The notes beneath the pieces are model-generated. The model saw nothing but the letters and a program-made list of their open reading frames with translations, was not told where the DNA came from and searched no databases. Shown piece by piece: positions 1 to 9,926 of a stretch of 46,904 nucleotides of DNA. Location: assembly GCA_028718985.1 (NCBI GenBank), contig JAQUKQ010000012.1, forward strand, positions 1-46,904, in the 5' to 3' direction. Both the position numbers and the translations under genes were made by a program. How positions within the stretch are numbered: the stretch's first letter is position 1; the number at the start of each line of letters is the position of its first letter. The stretch is from Desulfobulbaceae bacterium (lineage in GTDB: Bacteria > Desulfobacterota > Desulfobulbia > Desulfobulbales > VMSU01).

Positions 1-600
1 ACAACCGGCAACCTGAGTGGCACCTTCAGCATTGGGGAGGGAAGTAATCGTCTGCTGCTGGTGGCGGTGTCCTGTTATGACAGCGGCGGGGCATCGGGGC
101 AAACTTTTGCCGGCAGCTATGGCGGCAAGTCTTTAACCCAGGCCTTTGTTGAAAATTCGAACCGCCGCATTACCTGGATAGGATATCTTAAGGAGAGCGA
201 CATCAATACGCGTAGTGGCAATAGCGTCAATGTAACAGTTACCGGCACCCATACCGGCGTCAGTGCCTTTGTCGGCAGTTACAGCGGCGTTAATCAGACG
301 ACCCCGATTTCTGCCAGCGGCGGCAGTTATATCAACAACACCAACAACGTAGCGGTTAACTCTTCAGCACTTAGCGTCAGCGCCGGTGGCTATGCCATTT
401 ACAACTGGTCTGGCACCAGCGGCGTAACCCGCAGCAGCGACAACGAGTCCTATACAGAGCATGCTGATGTAACGAGCGGTGGCGTAAACGTCGGTGTCGC
501 CAGTAAGGCTTTCAGCACGGCTGGAAGCACAAATCCAACTGTTACCTGGTCCGGCAATATACGTTCATCTGTGTCGTTAGTTGTGTTAACTAAACAGTAA
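1..600 (+). CDS. C-terminal part of a secreted/surface beta-rich protein (5' end outside window)
   Basis: The reading frame is open from the first base to a TAA at 598-600, so this is the last 199 residues of a longer protein whose start lies to the left. The segment begins with a Ser/Thr/Gly/Asn-rich pattern in which a GSNRLLLVAVS strand is followed by a YGGKSLTQ strand, then a VNVTVTG strand. I recall this pattern from about 200-residue beta-sandwich modules repeated in large exported proteins of environmental bacteria, but did not check it against a database. Only one Cys is visible and there is no sorting signal or membrane helix at the C-terminus, so the secretion route cannot be told. 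No enzymatic motif was seen. Likely role: extracellular binding or adhesion module (inference). Confidence 0.75.
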   Translation, partial: TTGNLSGTFSIGEGSNRLLLVAVSCYDSGGASGQTFAGSYGGKSLTQAFVENSNRRITWIGYLKESDINTRSGNSVNVTVTGTHTGVSAFVGSYSGVNQTTPISASGGSYINNTNNVAVNSSALSVSAGGYAIYNWSGTSGVTRSSDNESYTEHADVTSGGVNVGVASKAFSTAGSTNPTVTWSGNIRSSVSLVVLTKQ

Positions 601-644
601 CTGGCTTAGCTTTTGGTTACTTTGTTTTCGCAACAGTTGGAATG

Positions 645-691
645 GAGGTCTTAGCTCAGTACCCCTTAAAGGGGAATGGAACTAAGACCTC
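645..691. terminator. Nested inverted repeat downstream of the surface-protein gene
   Basis: A 10-bp perfect inverted repeat (GAGGTCTTAG at 645-654, CTAAGACCTC at 682-691) encloses a second, smaller one (CCCC TTAAA GGGG, 662-674). It begins 45 nt after the stop codon of the left-edge gene. There is no T-run after it, so a Rho-independent terminator is only one option; a protein-binding site or RNA-stabilising hairpin is equally possible. Confidence 0.45.
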
Positions 692-1437
692 ATGTGTTCA
701 GATAAGAAGCAATTTCATCCTTGCATCGCCTGGGGAGAGTAGGTTGTCATATAACCTTTAATAGCAGCCTACCACCCTTGCTGGGGAGTTATAACTGGAT
801 GATATCATGAACCTTCATAGGCCCCGTAGACATCCCTCTCGAACGAAGACAGTGGTTCAATCTCCATAATTTTTCCCTTAACGGCATGTTGCTGGAAAGG
901 CTACCACAAAAGTCCAAGCGAAAATGCTGCGTAGGCCAGGACTTTTATTAGCAATGATAAAAATCAAGATTCGGCCCGCTTCCTAACAAATTAGCAAATC
1001 TCCCGGTTTGAAAATAGTAGGAAGTGGGCCGATGTTTTTTCCTCTTTGTTCGTCTGCCTGCAGATTAAATTCTCTGTTGTCTGCAGCGTTCCTCGCTTTT
1101 GTAGTTGGTCCCTTGTGGCTTTTCGCGATGTGATTCATTCATGACAGGTGACATACGGTGGCCTATTGTTTGCCGCGGCACGAAACAGCGAAAGTACCTT
1201 CCCGGATAGCCGCATTGATGGAGTTCTTAGGCTGTTACGCTCAGCATTACGCCAAAACGGGGAGTGTTGGGATGGACACCAATTAGTGTTTTTCTTGCTA
1301 TTTTTACTGCAGAACGATTAAATAAAGGTAGTGCAGCGGCGGGGCAGCTCCGTCGGCGATACTGCTCAGTAGTCACTGCTCCCTAGAGATTTTCTTTCTT
1401 CGACAGGAGTTGAATCATTACTGCGTTTTGCATCAGA
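692..1437. other. Long gene-free stretch, possible small-RNA locus
   Basis: No credible protein gene was found in these 746 bases on either strand. They hold several inverted repeats: AAAAGTCC (908-915) with GGACTTTT (939-946), and a long terminator-type hairpin (971-1032). Because that terminator has no protein gene before it on the + strand, a transcript of about 100-300 nt ending near 1040 is possible. From 1041 to 1437 I see no recognisable element except a GGAG-containing sequence near 1405. Confidence 0.35.
971..1040 (+). terminator. Rho-independent terminator (+ strand)
   Basis: The 15-nt left arm at 971-985 (TCGGCCCGCTTCCTA) pairs with 1018-1032 with a single G-U wobble, and the right arm is followed by TG and six T (1035-1040). 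The loop is about 32 nt. It lies 370 nt after the nearest upstream gene on the same strand, so it may end a non-coding transcript. Confidence 0.65.
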
Positions 1438-1878
1438 ATGAAGAGCCAACACTTTCATGTTACCATAAGCGCTTTGGCGGTATTCCTGATATCAACTAGC
1501 CCCGCCTGGGCCGTGCAGGCCCACGGGGGGTCTGAAGGGTTGGTCTCGCATCAGATTGGCCATGTCCTCTTCGTGTTTGGGATGGGATTTTTGTTGTTTC
1601 ATTTGCGTTTTCTGCAGATGAAAGGTGAGGGTTGGTTTGAATTCAAAGCGTTTCTTTGGCTCATTATCGCCTGGAATCTTCTTACCTTTTCCGGCCATTG
1701 GCTGCATGAAGTTGTCAGTCCAGAAAAATTTATTCAGGTCGGCGGGGAGGTGAGTTCCTTTTCGATGACAAGTTTTTCAGACGCGTATTTCTATCTCACC
1801 AGACTTGATCATCTCATTCTTGTCCCAGCCCTTGTCTTCCTGCTGCTTGCCTTGCGAAAATGGAGATTACAGCCATGA
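1438..1878 (+). CDS. Small His-rich integral membrane protein paired with a histidine kinase
   Basis: This 146-residue protein starts with a signal-like segment (about residues 7-26, ending in AWA) followed by three hydrophobic stretches (about 40-57, 69-84 and 126-143). It carries several His residues near membrane boundaries (HQIGH, FSGHWLHE, RLDHL), which could bind a metal or haem, but no motif I can name. Its stop codon overlaps the probable start of the following kinase in an ATGA arrangement, so the two are translationally coupled and probably work together, this protein perhaps serving as a membrane partner or sensor. No clear ribosome-binding site precedes the ATG at 1438; a GGAG lies about 30 nt upstream, better placed for a rare ATT codon at about 1418. 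Function unknown. Confidence 0.75.
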   Translation: MKSQHFHVTISALAVFLISTSPAWAVQAHGGSEGLVSHQIGHVLFVFGMGFLLFHLRFLQMKGEGWFEFKAFLWLIIAWNLLTFSGHWLHEVVSPEKFIQVGGEVSSFSMTSFSDAYFYLTRLDHLILVPALVFLLLALRKWRLQP

Positions 1879-4229
1879 TTATTCCATGGACTCCTGTTAT
1901 TGCCATTGATATTGCGGGTTCTGTTGTGACCTTTGTCCTTGCCGTATGGTGCGCGGTTTTAGCCAGGGAGTGGACTCTTAAAAAACCTAACGATATCTTC
2001 CGGCACTACATCTTCCTGCTGACCCTGGCCATTGTTTTTTTTGCCGTTTCTCGTTCTGTCGGTCATTTACTGAAACAGCTTCTCCTGCTTTGCCATCAAA
2101 GTCTCCTCTGGAAACAGATATCACCCTTTAGTGGTGCCATCAACTCGACAACCTTCGTTGTTATTTTTGCCTTTGGCATCTATTTTCATCGCTTTCAAAA
2201 GGTGCATTTCGAAGTTGAAAGGTATCGAAACAACCTTGAAGGGATGATTGCAAAACGAACAACAGAATTAGAAGAGATCAATATACGTCTCTCTGAGGAG
2301 ATAGCAGAGCGGAAGCATGTCGAATACTCACTGAAGGAGAGCAAAGGATACCTGCAAGCGATATTGGATAACACGACCCTGCCGATGTATTTGAAGGATG
2401 TCGAGGGGAATTACATTCTCATCAATCGAGAGTATGAGCGACTGGCGCGCATCAGCAATGCGGAGATTATAGGGAAAAATGATTTCGATGTTTTCCCGGG
2501 GGCGATTGCGGCGCTTTTTCAATTTCAGGACAATGAAGTGAAGGCCAAAAACACCCCCATCGAATTTGAAGAGACCATCCTCTTGCACGATGGGGAGCAT
2601 ACCTTTTTAACATCTAAATTTCCCTTGCGGGATAACGATATAATCTATGCCGTCGGTGGGGTTTGCACCGATATCACACAACGAAAACTTGCCGAGGAAA
2701 AACTTGCTGCCGAGCAAGAGCGTCTTGCTGTGACCCTGCGAAGTATCGGTGACGGCGTCATAACCACAGATGTTTCCGGCCAAATTGTTTTGATCAATAA
2801 GGTCGCTGAGGATCTCACCGGCTGGTCACAGGAAGAGGCCGTTGGCAGGCCTTTTGATGAGGTGTTTCAGTTATTGACAAAAAACCGGGAGCACTACCCA
2901 AATCCCGTCACAACGGCTCTCAATAGTGGGCAGATTTTTTCCTTGGAAGAGCAAACAATACTTGTCAACAAACATGGAGGTGAGCTGCTGATTGCCGATA
3001 GCGGGGCACCGATTCGAGACACGGGCAGTAACACCATTGGCGTGGTCATTGTCTTTAGAGATATTAGCCGTCAGAGTAGACTAGAGGAGGAAAACCTCAA
3101 GGCGAAGAAACTCGAATCGGTAGGAGTTTTGGCGGGTGGTATTGCCCACGATTTCAATAATATCTTGGCCGCAATCTTGGGAAATATCAATCTGGCCAGG
3201 CTCGACACGAGCATTCATGAGCAGACTCAACATTTACTGCTGGCAGCCGAGAAGGCGTCACTGCGAGCAAAAGACCTAACCCAACAGTTGCTAACCTTCT
3301 CTAAGGGTGGGGAACCGGTTAAAAAGACTGCTTCGCTTCAGGAAGTGGTGAAGGACTCCGCCGATTTTGTCCTGCACGGGAAAAATGTCGTCGTTCGATA
3401 CACCTTTCCTGACGATCTCTGGCTGGTCGATATCGACAAAGGTCAAATCAGTCAAGTCATTCAAAACATCGTTATCAATGCGGATCATGCTATGCCTGAT
3501 GGCGGGATGATCAGTATTGTCTGCGAAAATATCGAGGGGAATGCTGAGCCCGAACTCTCTCTAACAGGGAAGTATGTTGCAATTGCAATTACTGACACGG
3601 GTGTTGGTATCGCGCCGGATGTCATTGAAAAAATGTTCGATCCCTATTTTTCAACGAAGAGTACCGGCAGCGGTTTAGGGCTGGCTATCTGTCATTCGAT
3701 AATCAGGAAGCACCATGGCCACATCACGGCTACATCAACTCCCGGCGAGGGGACGACCTTTACGATTACGCTTCCCGCGTCAAACAATCCTCTGACGCGG
3801 CCAGAAAAGCTCCCCCTCGAAACACAAGCAGGGCAACAGGCGAAAATTTTATTCATGGACGATGAGGAGATTGTGCGCAATGTGGCAAAATCCATGCTCA
3901 ATTATCTAGGCCATGAAGTCATTCTCGCGTCTGACGGGGCGGAGGCTATCAGATTGTTTAGTGATGAGTTAGCCTCCACGTCACCATTTGATTTGACGAT
4001 CATGGATTTGACAGTTCCCGGTGGGATGGGCGGTGAAGAGGCCGTCAAGGAAATATTGTCAAGAAGCCCTCAGGCAAAGGTTATCGTCTCCAGCGGCTAT
4101 TCTAATGATCCGATTATGGCAAAATATCAGCACTATGGCTTTTGTGCCGCGATCGTTAAACCATATCAGCTTGATGAACTTGGCAGGGTAACAGGTGAAG
4201 TCCTGTGCTCACCGCCGCTCAACTCGTAA
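1875..4229 (+). CDS. Membrane-bound hybrid sensor histidine kinase (PAS-PAS-HisKA-HATPase-REC)
   Basis: The protein (784 aa from ATG 1875) has about three N-terminal membrane helices (residues about 5-28, 43-62, 90-106) and a short coiled coil. Two PAS domains follow (about 150-270 and 280-405), then a HisKA dimerisation domain with the H-box GGIAHDFNN (His425), an HATPase domain (N-box near 530, DTGVGI and GSGLGL near 575-600) and a C-terminal receiver with phospho-acceptor Asp711 in IMDLTVPGG. It resembles the PAS-rich hybrid kinases common in Desulfobacterota, where phosphate can pass on to a separate response regulator; none is adjacent. I chose 1875 because the ATG overlaps the preceding stop as ATGA and has GGAG 9 nt upstream; an in-frame ATG at 1860 is an alternative. 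The 3' end overlaps the convergent pccA end by 11 bp. The signal sensed is unknown. Confidence 0.9.
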   Translation: MIIPWTPVIAIDIAGSVVTFVLAVWCAVLAREWTLKKPNDIFRHYIFLLTLAIVFFAVSRSVGHLLKQLLLLCHQSLLWKQISPFSGAINSTTFVVIFAFGIYFHRFQKVHFEVERYRNNLEGMIAKRTTELEEINIRLSEEIAERKHVEYSLKESKGYLQAILDNTTLPMYLKDVEGNYILINREYERLARISNAEIIGKNDFDVFPGAIAALFQFQDNEVKAKNTPIEFEETILLHDGEHTFLTSKFPLRDNDIIYAVGGVCTDITQRKLAEEKLAAEQERLAVTLRSIGDGVITTDVSGQIVLINKVAEDLTGWSQEEAVGRPFDEVFQLLTKNREHYPNPVTTALNSGQIFSLEEQTILVNKHGGELLIADSGAPIRDTGSNTIGVVIVFRDISRQSRLEEENLKAKKLESVGVLAGGIAHDFNNILAAILGNINLARLDTSIHEQTQHLLLAAEKASLRAKDLTQQLLTFSKGGEPVKKTASLQEVVKDSADFVLHGKNVVVRYTFPDDLWLVDIDKGQISQVIQNIVINADHAMPDGGMISIVCENIEGNAEPELSLTGKYVAIAITDTGVGIAPDVIEKMFDPYFSTKSTGSGLGLAICHSIIRKHHGHITATSTPGEGTTFTITLPASNNPLTRPEKLPLETQAGQQAKILFMDDEEIVRNVAKSMLNYLGHEVILASDGAEAIRLFSDELASTSPFDLTIMDLTVPGGMGGEEAVKEILSRSPQAKVIVSSGYSNDPIMAKYQHYGFCAAIVKPYQLDELGRVTGEVLCSPPLNS

Positions 4230-6228
4230 ACGTAATCAGGATGTCACCGGTTTCTACGGCTACACCGGGTTTTGTCCGGATCTCCTCAATTGTCCCATCA
4301 CAAGGCGACGACACGCCGCTCTCCATCTTCATCGACTCGATAACTACCAGATCCTGACCGCGGTAGACACGATCTCCGGATTTTGCAAGGACGCTGACCA
4401 CCATGCCGGGCAACGGTGACGTCAACTCGTTTTGGCGTACCATGCTTGTCTCTTTGGGCATGTGGTGGGCCAGTTCCCATTCGCGTGGCGTGTAGATCTC
4501 AAAGATTCGGCTGCTGCCGCAGAAGGCCGCCCAGATGAAATTGTGCCTGTATTGCAGACGGAAATATTGGCTCTGATTGTCGATCTCAAGGCGTAAGCGC
4601 CGACGGAAAAACTCAAACTCAGGTGAAATCACACGGTACTCGGTTTCATTGACCCTAAATGTCCACAGACGTGCCGTTGGGTCGCCCTGGAACTCAACGG
4701 TGAAAATGTCTTCGTCTCCTTTGACCACGTAGCTGTAGCTCTCTTTTGGTTTGGCAGAGGAGCCCACCTTGGTGGTCAGTGGTTTCAGTGACTTTCGCAT
4801 CAGATTTTCTCGATTGTGGTAGACCATGGTTGCTGCGATCACCATGGCCTCGATTCGTTCCTTCGGAGGTGCAATTTTAGCAATCCCCTCATCGAAATGC
4901 TGTTCGATGAAACCGGTGGTCATCTCTGCCGCAATAAAAGCCGGGTGGTTAAGGATGGCATTTGCAAAATCGACATTGGTAATGACCCCTTCAACATGGT
5001 AACGGTTAAGGGCCTGCACCAGGGAACAGCGCGCCTCCTCCCTTGTCTGGCCCCAACTGATCACCTTGGCCAGCAGCGAATCGTAAAAAACACTGACACA
5101 ACTTCCTGCCTCAATACCGCTGTCCAGTCTGATATTCTCGCCACGCAGCCTGGCATACCGGGTGACCAGGCCGGTGGATGGTAAAAAGCTGCGGGCAGGA
5201 TCTTCAGCGCAGATCCTGGCTTCGAAGGACCAACCGTTAAGCTTTACCTCTTCCTGAGTGATCGGCAACGGTTCACCTGCCGCCACTCGCAACTGCAACT
5301 CGACGAGATCGAGACCGGTCACCATCTCGGTAACCGGGTGTTCGACTTGCAAGCGGGTGTTCATCTCCATGAAGAAAAAATCGCCGTTTTGGTCGAGAAT
5401 GAACTCGACCGTGCCTGCATTGCTGTAACCCGCTTCTCGTGCCAGGGCACAGGCCCGATCACCGAGTTGCTGGCGGAGTGTTTGGTCTACCACTGGCGAG
5501 GGGGATTCCTCGATCACTTTTTGGTAGCGACGCTGAATGGAGCACTCTCTTTCACCAAGAGAGACTACCCGTCCGTGTTGATCAGCCATGATCTGCACTT
5601 CAATATGACGCGGATTGCCAATAAACCGTTCAAGAAACATGCGGTCATCACCAAAGGCCTTGCGGGTTTCGTCCTGGGCCGACTGTAAGGCTGCTTCCAG
5701 TTGATCTTGGCTGTGGACAATACGCATGCCACGACCGCCTCCACCTGCGGCGGGTTTAAACAGCACCGGATAGCCGATCTCGGCTGCCTTCTCTTTGATG
5801 GTCTGCATATCGGCCAGGGCTTGATTGTATCCAGGCACTACAGGGACGCCTGCCTTGATCGCCATGTTTTTAGCGGCTATTTTGTCTCCCATGGTAGCCA
5901 CTACCTCGGCCGATGGTCCGATAAAGACGAGGCCTGCTGCAATGACCTCGGCGACAAAGCTTGAGCTTTCGGAGAGAAAGCCGTACCCGGGATGAACGGC
6001 TTGGCACTTATGTTCTAGGGCGGCCGCGATGAGCTTACTCTTGACCAGATACGAGGACGAAGAGGCCGATGGGCCAAGAAATACTGCTTCGTCCGCCTCT
6101 CGTATGTGTAGGGAGCGAGAGTCAATGTCTGAATAGACGGCAACGGTCTTGATGCCGAGTCGCTTGCAGGTTCTGATGATCCGGATTGCAATTTCGCCAC
6201 GGTTGGCAATGAGAATTTTATCAAACAT
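4219..6228 (-). CDS. pccA: Biotin carboxylase/BCCP subunit, probably propionyl-CoA carboxylase alpha
   Basis: This 669-residue protein would carboxylate its own biotin with ATP and bicarbonate and pass the carboxyl group to the PccB subunit. The N-terminal biotin carboxylase domain (about 1-450) shows KILIANRGEIA at the start, the ATP-grasp glycine loop GGGGRGM and the RLQVEHPVTE signature. A central linker of the kind found in propionyl-CoA carboxylases (about 450-590) follows, and a C-terminal biotinyl domain with VIESMKMESG, biotin on Lys634. The start is set at ATG 6228 (MFDKILIANRG), which matches the family; an ATG at 6270 would add 14 unrelated residues. It is the last gene of the methylmalonyl-CoA operon, 51 nt after pccB. 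Acetyl-CoA or other acyl-CoA substrates are possible, but the mutase and epimerase upstream argue for propionyl-CoA. Confidence 0.9.
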   Translation of the reverse strand: MFDKILIANRGEIAIRIIRTCKRLGIKTVAVYSDIDSRSLHIREADEAVFLGPSASSSSYLVKSKLIAAALEHKCQAVHPGYGFLSESSSFVAEVIAAGLVFIGPSAEVVATMGDKIAAKNMAIKAGVPVVPGYNQALADMQTIKEKAAEIGYPVLFKPAAGGGGRGMRIVHSQDQLEAALQSAQDETRKAFGDDRMFLERFIGNPRHIEVQIMADQHGRVVSLGERECSIQRRYQKVIEESPSPVVDQTLRQQLGDRACALAREAGYSNAGTVEFILDQNGDFFFMEMNTRLQVEHPVTEMVTGLDLVELQLRVAAGEPLPITQEEVKLNGWSFEARICAEDPARSFLPSTGLVTRYARLRGENIRLDSGIEAGSCVSVFYDSLLAKVISWGQTREEARCSLVQALNRYHVEGVITNVDFANAILNHPAFIAAEMTTGFIEQHFDEGIAKIAPPKERIEAMVIAATMVYHNRENLMRKSLKPLTTKVGSSAKPKESYSYVVKGDEDIFTVEFQGDPTARLWTFRVNETEYRVISPEFEFFRRRLRLEIDNQSQYFRLQYRHNFIWAAFCGSSRIFEIYTPREWELAHHMPKETSMVRQNELTSPLPGMVVSVLAKSGDRVYRGQDLVVIESMKMESGVSSPCDGTIEEIRTKPGVAVETGDILITFTS

Positions 6229-6279
6229 ATTCAGGTGTCCTGGCTGGTGGTTGCCCGTTAAGAGTGGCAAAGAATCGTA

Positions 6280-7833
6280 TCACAGGGGGATGTTTCCATG
6301 CTTTCTTGGCGGTTGGTCAACGTGCTTGCTTTCCAAAAATTGGAGGCTGCGGATGAGACGATGCCTGGTGTCACGTGGGGCAATGACGTCATCGATAAAG
6401 CCCTGCTTGGCAGCTAAAAATGGGTTAGCATGCATCTGCCGATACTCGTCGGTCTTGCGACGCAGGGTCTCTGCTGGATTGGCAGACTCGTTGATCTCTT
6501 TGCGATAGATGATCTCGGCCGCACCTTTGGGGCCGAGTACGGCGATTTCTGCCGTTGGCCAGGCGAAATTGATGTCGCAGCGGATGTGCTTTGAGTTCAT
6601 GACCACATAGGCACCACCGTAGCCCTTGCGGATAATTACCGTAATCCGGGGTACCGTCGCCTCAACGAAGGCATAGAGAAGTTTGGCGCCATGGCGGATG
6701 ATGCCACCATGTTCCTGCTCTGGGCCGGGCATGAAACCTGGGACGTCTTCCAAACAAACGAGGGGGATGTTAAAGGCATCGCAGAAGCGGACGAAGCGGG
6801 CAGCCTTCACCGATGCCAGACTGTCGAGGACCCCGGCCAATACCGCTGGTTGGTTGGCGATCAGACCGATTGTTTGGCCACCGAGTCTGCCAAACCCACA
6901 GATGATGTTCTTGGCAAAATGCGGCTGGATCTCCATGAATTCGGCACCATCCAAAATGCTAGTGATCAGAATTTTCATGTCGTAGGTTTGATTAGGATTG
7001 GCCGGGACCAGGTAGTCGAGAGCCGGATCGATTCGTTCTATGGGGTCACTCAGGTCTAGAATTGGAGCCCGTTGCCGATTGTTAGAAGGCAGGTAGTTAA
7101 CGAGACGCCGTACTTCGCGCAGGCAAAGAATGTCGTTAGGTTGAGCAAAATGCGCCACACCACTTTTTTGGTTATGGACAGCTGCACCGCCTAAATCCTC
7201 GGCGGTGATATCCTGGTGGGTGACGGTTTTTACGACATTAGGGCCGGTGACGAACATGTAGGAGGTGTGATCCACCATAAAAGTGAAATCGGTGATGGCC
7301 GGACTGTAGACCGCACCGCCGGCGCATGGCCCCATGACACAGGAAATTTGCGGTACGACGCCACTGGCCATGACGTTGCGGCTGAAGATCTCGCCATAGG
7401 CGGCCAGCGATTCGACACCTTCCTGAATCCTGGCCCCACCCGAGTCGTTCAAGCCGATGATCGGCGCCCCAACGCGTACGGCGTGATCCATGATCTTGCA
7501 GATCTTCTGGGAGTGAGCCTCGCCAAGGGAGCCACCCATGATGGTGAAATCCTGGCTGAAGACAAAGACCTCGCGGCCATCAATCGTCCCATGACCAGTG
7601 ATGACCCCATCACCGGGAAACTCTTGAGTTCCAGCTTCAGCCTTGGCCTTGCCGGTCATGAGCAGATCGAACTCCTCGAAGGAGTCTTCATCCAGCAGCA
7701 AGTCGATGCGCTCCCGGGCGGTCAGTTTGCCTTTATGATGTTGGTCGTCAATTCTCTTGCTGCCACCGCCTAAAAAAGCCTTTTGTCGCATGGCTTCAAG
7801 TTTTTCTAAAGTGTCTTGAGCGTACCTTTGCAC
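6280..7833 (-). CDS. pccB: Propionyl-CoA carboxylase beta subunit (carboxyltransferase)
   Basis: The 517-residue product belongs to the carboxyltransferase family (PccB/MmdA), which moves CO2 from biotin to propionyl-CoA to give (S)-methylmalonyl-CoA. Visible signatures are [14 protein letters not shown] near the N-terminus, the glycine-rich crotonase-fold oxyanion segments ([31 protein letters not shown]) and the C-terminal-half segments PGFMPG and [12 protein letters not shown] start at 7833 is chosen: AGGAG lies 8 nt upstream and the length matches the family. An upstream ATG at 7935 would add 34 residues that merely overlap the end of mce. The gene starts 10 nt after mce ends. Homologues also act in methylmalonyl-CoA decarboxylases and transcarboxylases; the biotin carboxylase gene next door makes an ATP-dependent carboxylase most likely. 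Confidence 0.92.
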   Translation of the reverse strand: MQRYAQDTLEKLEAMRQKAFLGGGSKRIDDQHHKGKLTARERIDLLLDEDSFEEFDLLMTGKAKAEAGTQEFPGDGVITGHGTIDGREVFVFSQDFTIMGGSLGEAHSQKICKIMDHAVRVGAPIIGLNDSGGARIQEGVESLAAYGEIFSRNVMASGVVPQISCVMGPCAGGAVYSPAITDFTFMVDHTSYMFVTGPNVVKTVTHQDITAEDLGGAAVHNQKSGVAHFAQPNDILCLREVRRLVNYLPSNNRQRAPILDLSDPIERIDPALDYLVPANPNQTYDMKILITSILDGAEFMEIQPHFAKNIICGFGRLGGQTIGLIANQPAVLAGVLDSLASVKAARFVRFCDAFNIPLVCLEDVPGFMPGPEQEHGGIIRHGAKLLYAFVEATVPRITVIIRKGYGGAYVVMNSKHIRCDINFAWPTAEIAVLGPKGAAEIIYRKEINESANPAETLRRKTDEYRQMHANPFLAAKQGFIDDVIAPRDTRHRLIRSLQFLESKHVDQPPRKHGNIPL

Positions 7834-7843
7834 GATGATTCTC

Positions 7844-8242
7844 CTATTCGCAGAATTCGGTAAGTACCCCGGCGGTACCTTTTGGATGAAGGAAAGCAAC
7901 CCGTTTACCACCCGCACCGATGATCGGCGACTCATGAATCAATCGCAAGCCTTGCCTGCGAGCTGTGGCGAGTTGGGCTTCAATATCGTCGGTGCGATAG
8001 GCAATGTGGTGAATGCCTTCGCCTCGATTTTCAAGAAATTTGGCGATGGGACTCGTTGGGTCAGTCGGTTCCAAAAGTTCTATGTGAGTTTGGCCTACCG
8101 TAAAAAAAGCGGTACGAACCTGTTGCGATGCTACTTCTTCCTCGGCCTCGCAGGTGAGTCCTAAAACCTCTTCGTAAAAAACTCGTGCAGTGGCAATGGA
8201 GTGAACTGCCAACCCCAAGTGGTCAATGTTGCTTATCATCAC
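7844..8242 (-). CDS. mce: Methylmalonyl-CoA epimerase
   Basis: This 132-residue glyoxalase-fold protein interconverts (S)- and (R)-methylmalonyl-CoA, the step between the carboxylase and the mutase. Two beta-alpha-beta-beta-beta modules are visible: IDHLGLAV at the N-terminus and [11 protein letters not shown] in the middle. Candidate metal ligands are His8, His78 or His79, and Glu129 near the C-terminus; GKRVAFLHP and GVLTEF are typical of the family. The start codon overlaps the stop of mcmA1 (8239-8242), indicating translational coupling; the gene begins ATGATG, so translation could start one codon later. Length and motifs fit the family fully. Confidence 0.93.
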   Translation of the reverse strand: MMISNIDHLGLAVHSIATARVFYEEVLGLTCEAEEEVASQQVRTAFFTVGQTHIELLEPTDPTSPIAKFLENRGEGIHHIAYRTDDIEAQLATARRQGLRLIHESPIIGAGGKRVAFLHPKGTAGVLTEFCE

Positions 8243-9894
8243 AGATGCCCCCGGTCCCGATATTCTCCAAAATTGTTGCGCAAGACTTGGCAGATTTCAC
8301 CTAGAGTGGCGTAGGACTTTACCGCCTCTAGAATGATCGGCATCAAATTAGTTTTGCCTGCGGCGGCAGCTCCTAGGATGCGGAGGGTGCTGTCAACTGT
8401 GCTCTGATCACGTTTTGCGCGTACTGCTTTCAAGCGAGAGACCTGGTCTGTTTCCACTGCCGGGTCGAGGCGAAGCAGGGGAGGGCTAGCCTCCTCATCT
8501 GTTTGAAAGCGATTGACCCCGACAACGACTCGTTCACCGTTTTCGACCTGACGCTGGAAGGCATAGGCGCTGTTTTCGATCTGCCGCTGAATAAAGCCAT
8601 CTTCAATACAACTGACAACGCCACCGGCCTGATCAATTTTGGCGATCAGCGCCATAGCCTCAGCCTCGATACGGTCAGTCGCTGCTTCAATGAAATAGGA
8701 ACCGGCCAAGGGGTCGACTGTATCCGCCACACCTGATTCATGGGCGATGATCTGTTGGGTGCGGAGTGCGGTACGGACTGAATCCTCAGTAGGCAGAGAG
8801 AGCGCTTCATCGCGTGAGTTGGTATGGAGCGATTGTGTGCCGCCTAGGACGGCAGCAAGGGCCTGCAGGGTAACTCGTACGATGTTGTTGTCGATCTGTT
8901 GCGCGGTGAGGCTGCTGCCGGCGGTCTGGGTGTGGAAACGCAGCATAAGGCTTGCCGGGTGACGAGCATGGAAGCGCTCCTTCATGATTCTGGCCCAGAG
9001 TCTGCGTGCTGCCCGGAATTTGGCAACCTCTTCGAGAAGGTCTGACGAGGCGTTGAAGAAAAAAGAGAGCCGTCGGGCAAAGAGATCGACATCGAGCCCC
9101 ACATCGAGGGCGGCTTGCACATAGGCACAGCCATTTGCCAGGGTGAAGGCCATTTCCTGAGCCGCTGTGGAGCCAGCTTCACGGATGTGATAGCCGGAGA
9201 TCGAGATGGTGTTAAAGCCCGGCGTTTCTGTGGCGCACCACTGAAAAATATCGGTAATCAAACGCAGGCTTGGTCTGGGGGGGAAGATGTAAGTGCCACG
9301 GGCCACATACTCTTTGAGGATATCGTTCTGGATGGTGCCCTGGATTTTGGCGGATGGAACACCCTGCTTCTCTGCTACGGCAACGTACATGGCGAGCAGA
9401 ATAGCCGAGGGGGCGTTGATGGTCATCGAGGTTGAGACCTTATCCAAGGGGATCTGGTCAAAAAGGATCTCCATGTCAGCCAGGGAATCGATCGCCACCC
9501 CGACTTTACCGACTTCACCGGCAGCCATCGGGTGGTCTGAGTCATAGCCAATCTGAGTGGGCAGGTCAAAGGCAACCGAGAGGCCGGTAGTCCCCTGGTC
9601 GAGCAGAAAACGATAGCGCTGATTTGACTCAGCGGCAGTGGAAAACCCGGCATACTGACGCATGGTCCACAGCTTGCCACGGTACATGGTAGGCTGTACA
9701 CCACGCGTGTATGGATATGATCCAGGGAAACCCAAGTCATGGAGATAGGCATCGTCAATCTCCACTGGCACAGCCAAGCGGGGGATTTCGCTGCCGCCAT
9801 GGTTGGTAAACTGCGGTTGACGCTCAGGGAATCGCTCAAGGCTTTTTTGGAGAATTTTTTCTTCCCAGTCCATCAATTTCGGGTGTTTACTCAT
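8239..9894 (-). CDS. mcmA1: Methylmalonyl-CoA mutase, catalytic (TIM-barrel) subunit of a split enzyme
   Basis: The 551-residue protein corresponds to the N-terminal substrate-binding half of coenzyme-B12-dependent methylmalonyl-CoA mutase, which isomerises (R)-methylmalonyl-CoA and succinyl-CoA by a radical mechanism. Recognisable segments are [21 protein letters not shown] near residues 65-85, [42 protein letters not shown] and [15 protein letters not shown]. The B12-binding domain is absent here and is encoded separately by mcmA2, as in many archaea and Gram-positive and delta-type bacteria. It ends in a 4-bp overlap with mce. An intergenic stretch of 218 nt separates it from meaB, the loosest joint in the operon. 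The ribosome-binding site before ATG 9894 is weak. Confidence 0.94.
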   Translation of the reverse strand: MSKHPKLMDWEEKILQKSLERFPERQPQFTNHGGSEIPRLAVPVEIDDAYLHDLGFPGSYPYTRGVQPTMYRGKLWTMRQYAGFSTAAESNQRYRFLLDQGTTGLSVAFDLPTQIGYDSDHPMAAGEVGKVGVAIDSLADMEILFDQIPLDKVSTSMTINAPSAILLAMYVAVAEKQGVPSAKIQGTIQNDILKEYVARGTYIFPPRPSLRLITDIFQWCATETPGFNTISISGYHIREAGSTAAQEMAFTLANGCAYVQAALDVGLDVDLFARRLSFFFNASSDLLEEVAKFRAARRLWARIMKERFHARHPASLMLRFHTQTAGSSLTAQQIDNNIVRVTLQALAAVLGGTQSLHTNSRDEALSLPTEDSVRTALRTQQIIAHESGVADTVDPLAGSYFIEAATDRIEAEAMALIAKIDQAGGVVSCIEDGFIQRQIENSAYAFQRQVENGERVVVGVNRFQTDEEASPPLLRLDPAVETDQVSRLKAVRAKRDQSTVDSTLRILGAAAAGKTNLMPIILEAVKSYATLGEICQVLRNNFGEYRDRGHL

Positions 9895-9926
9895 CTGTGG
9901 TCACCATCTTCAGGGATATGCTCTTG

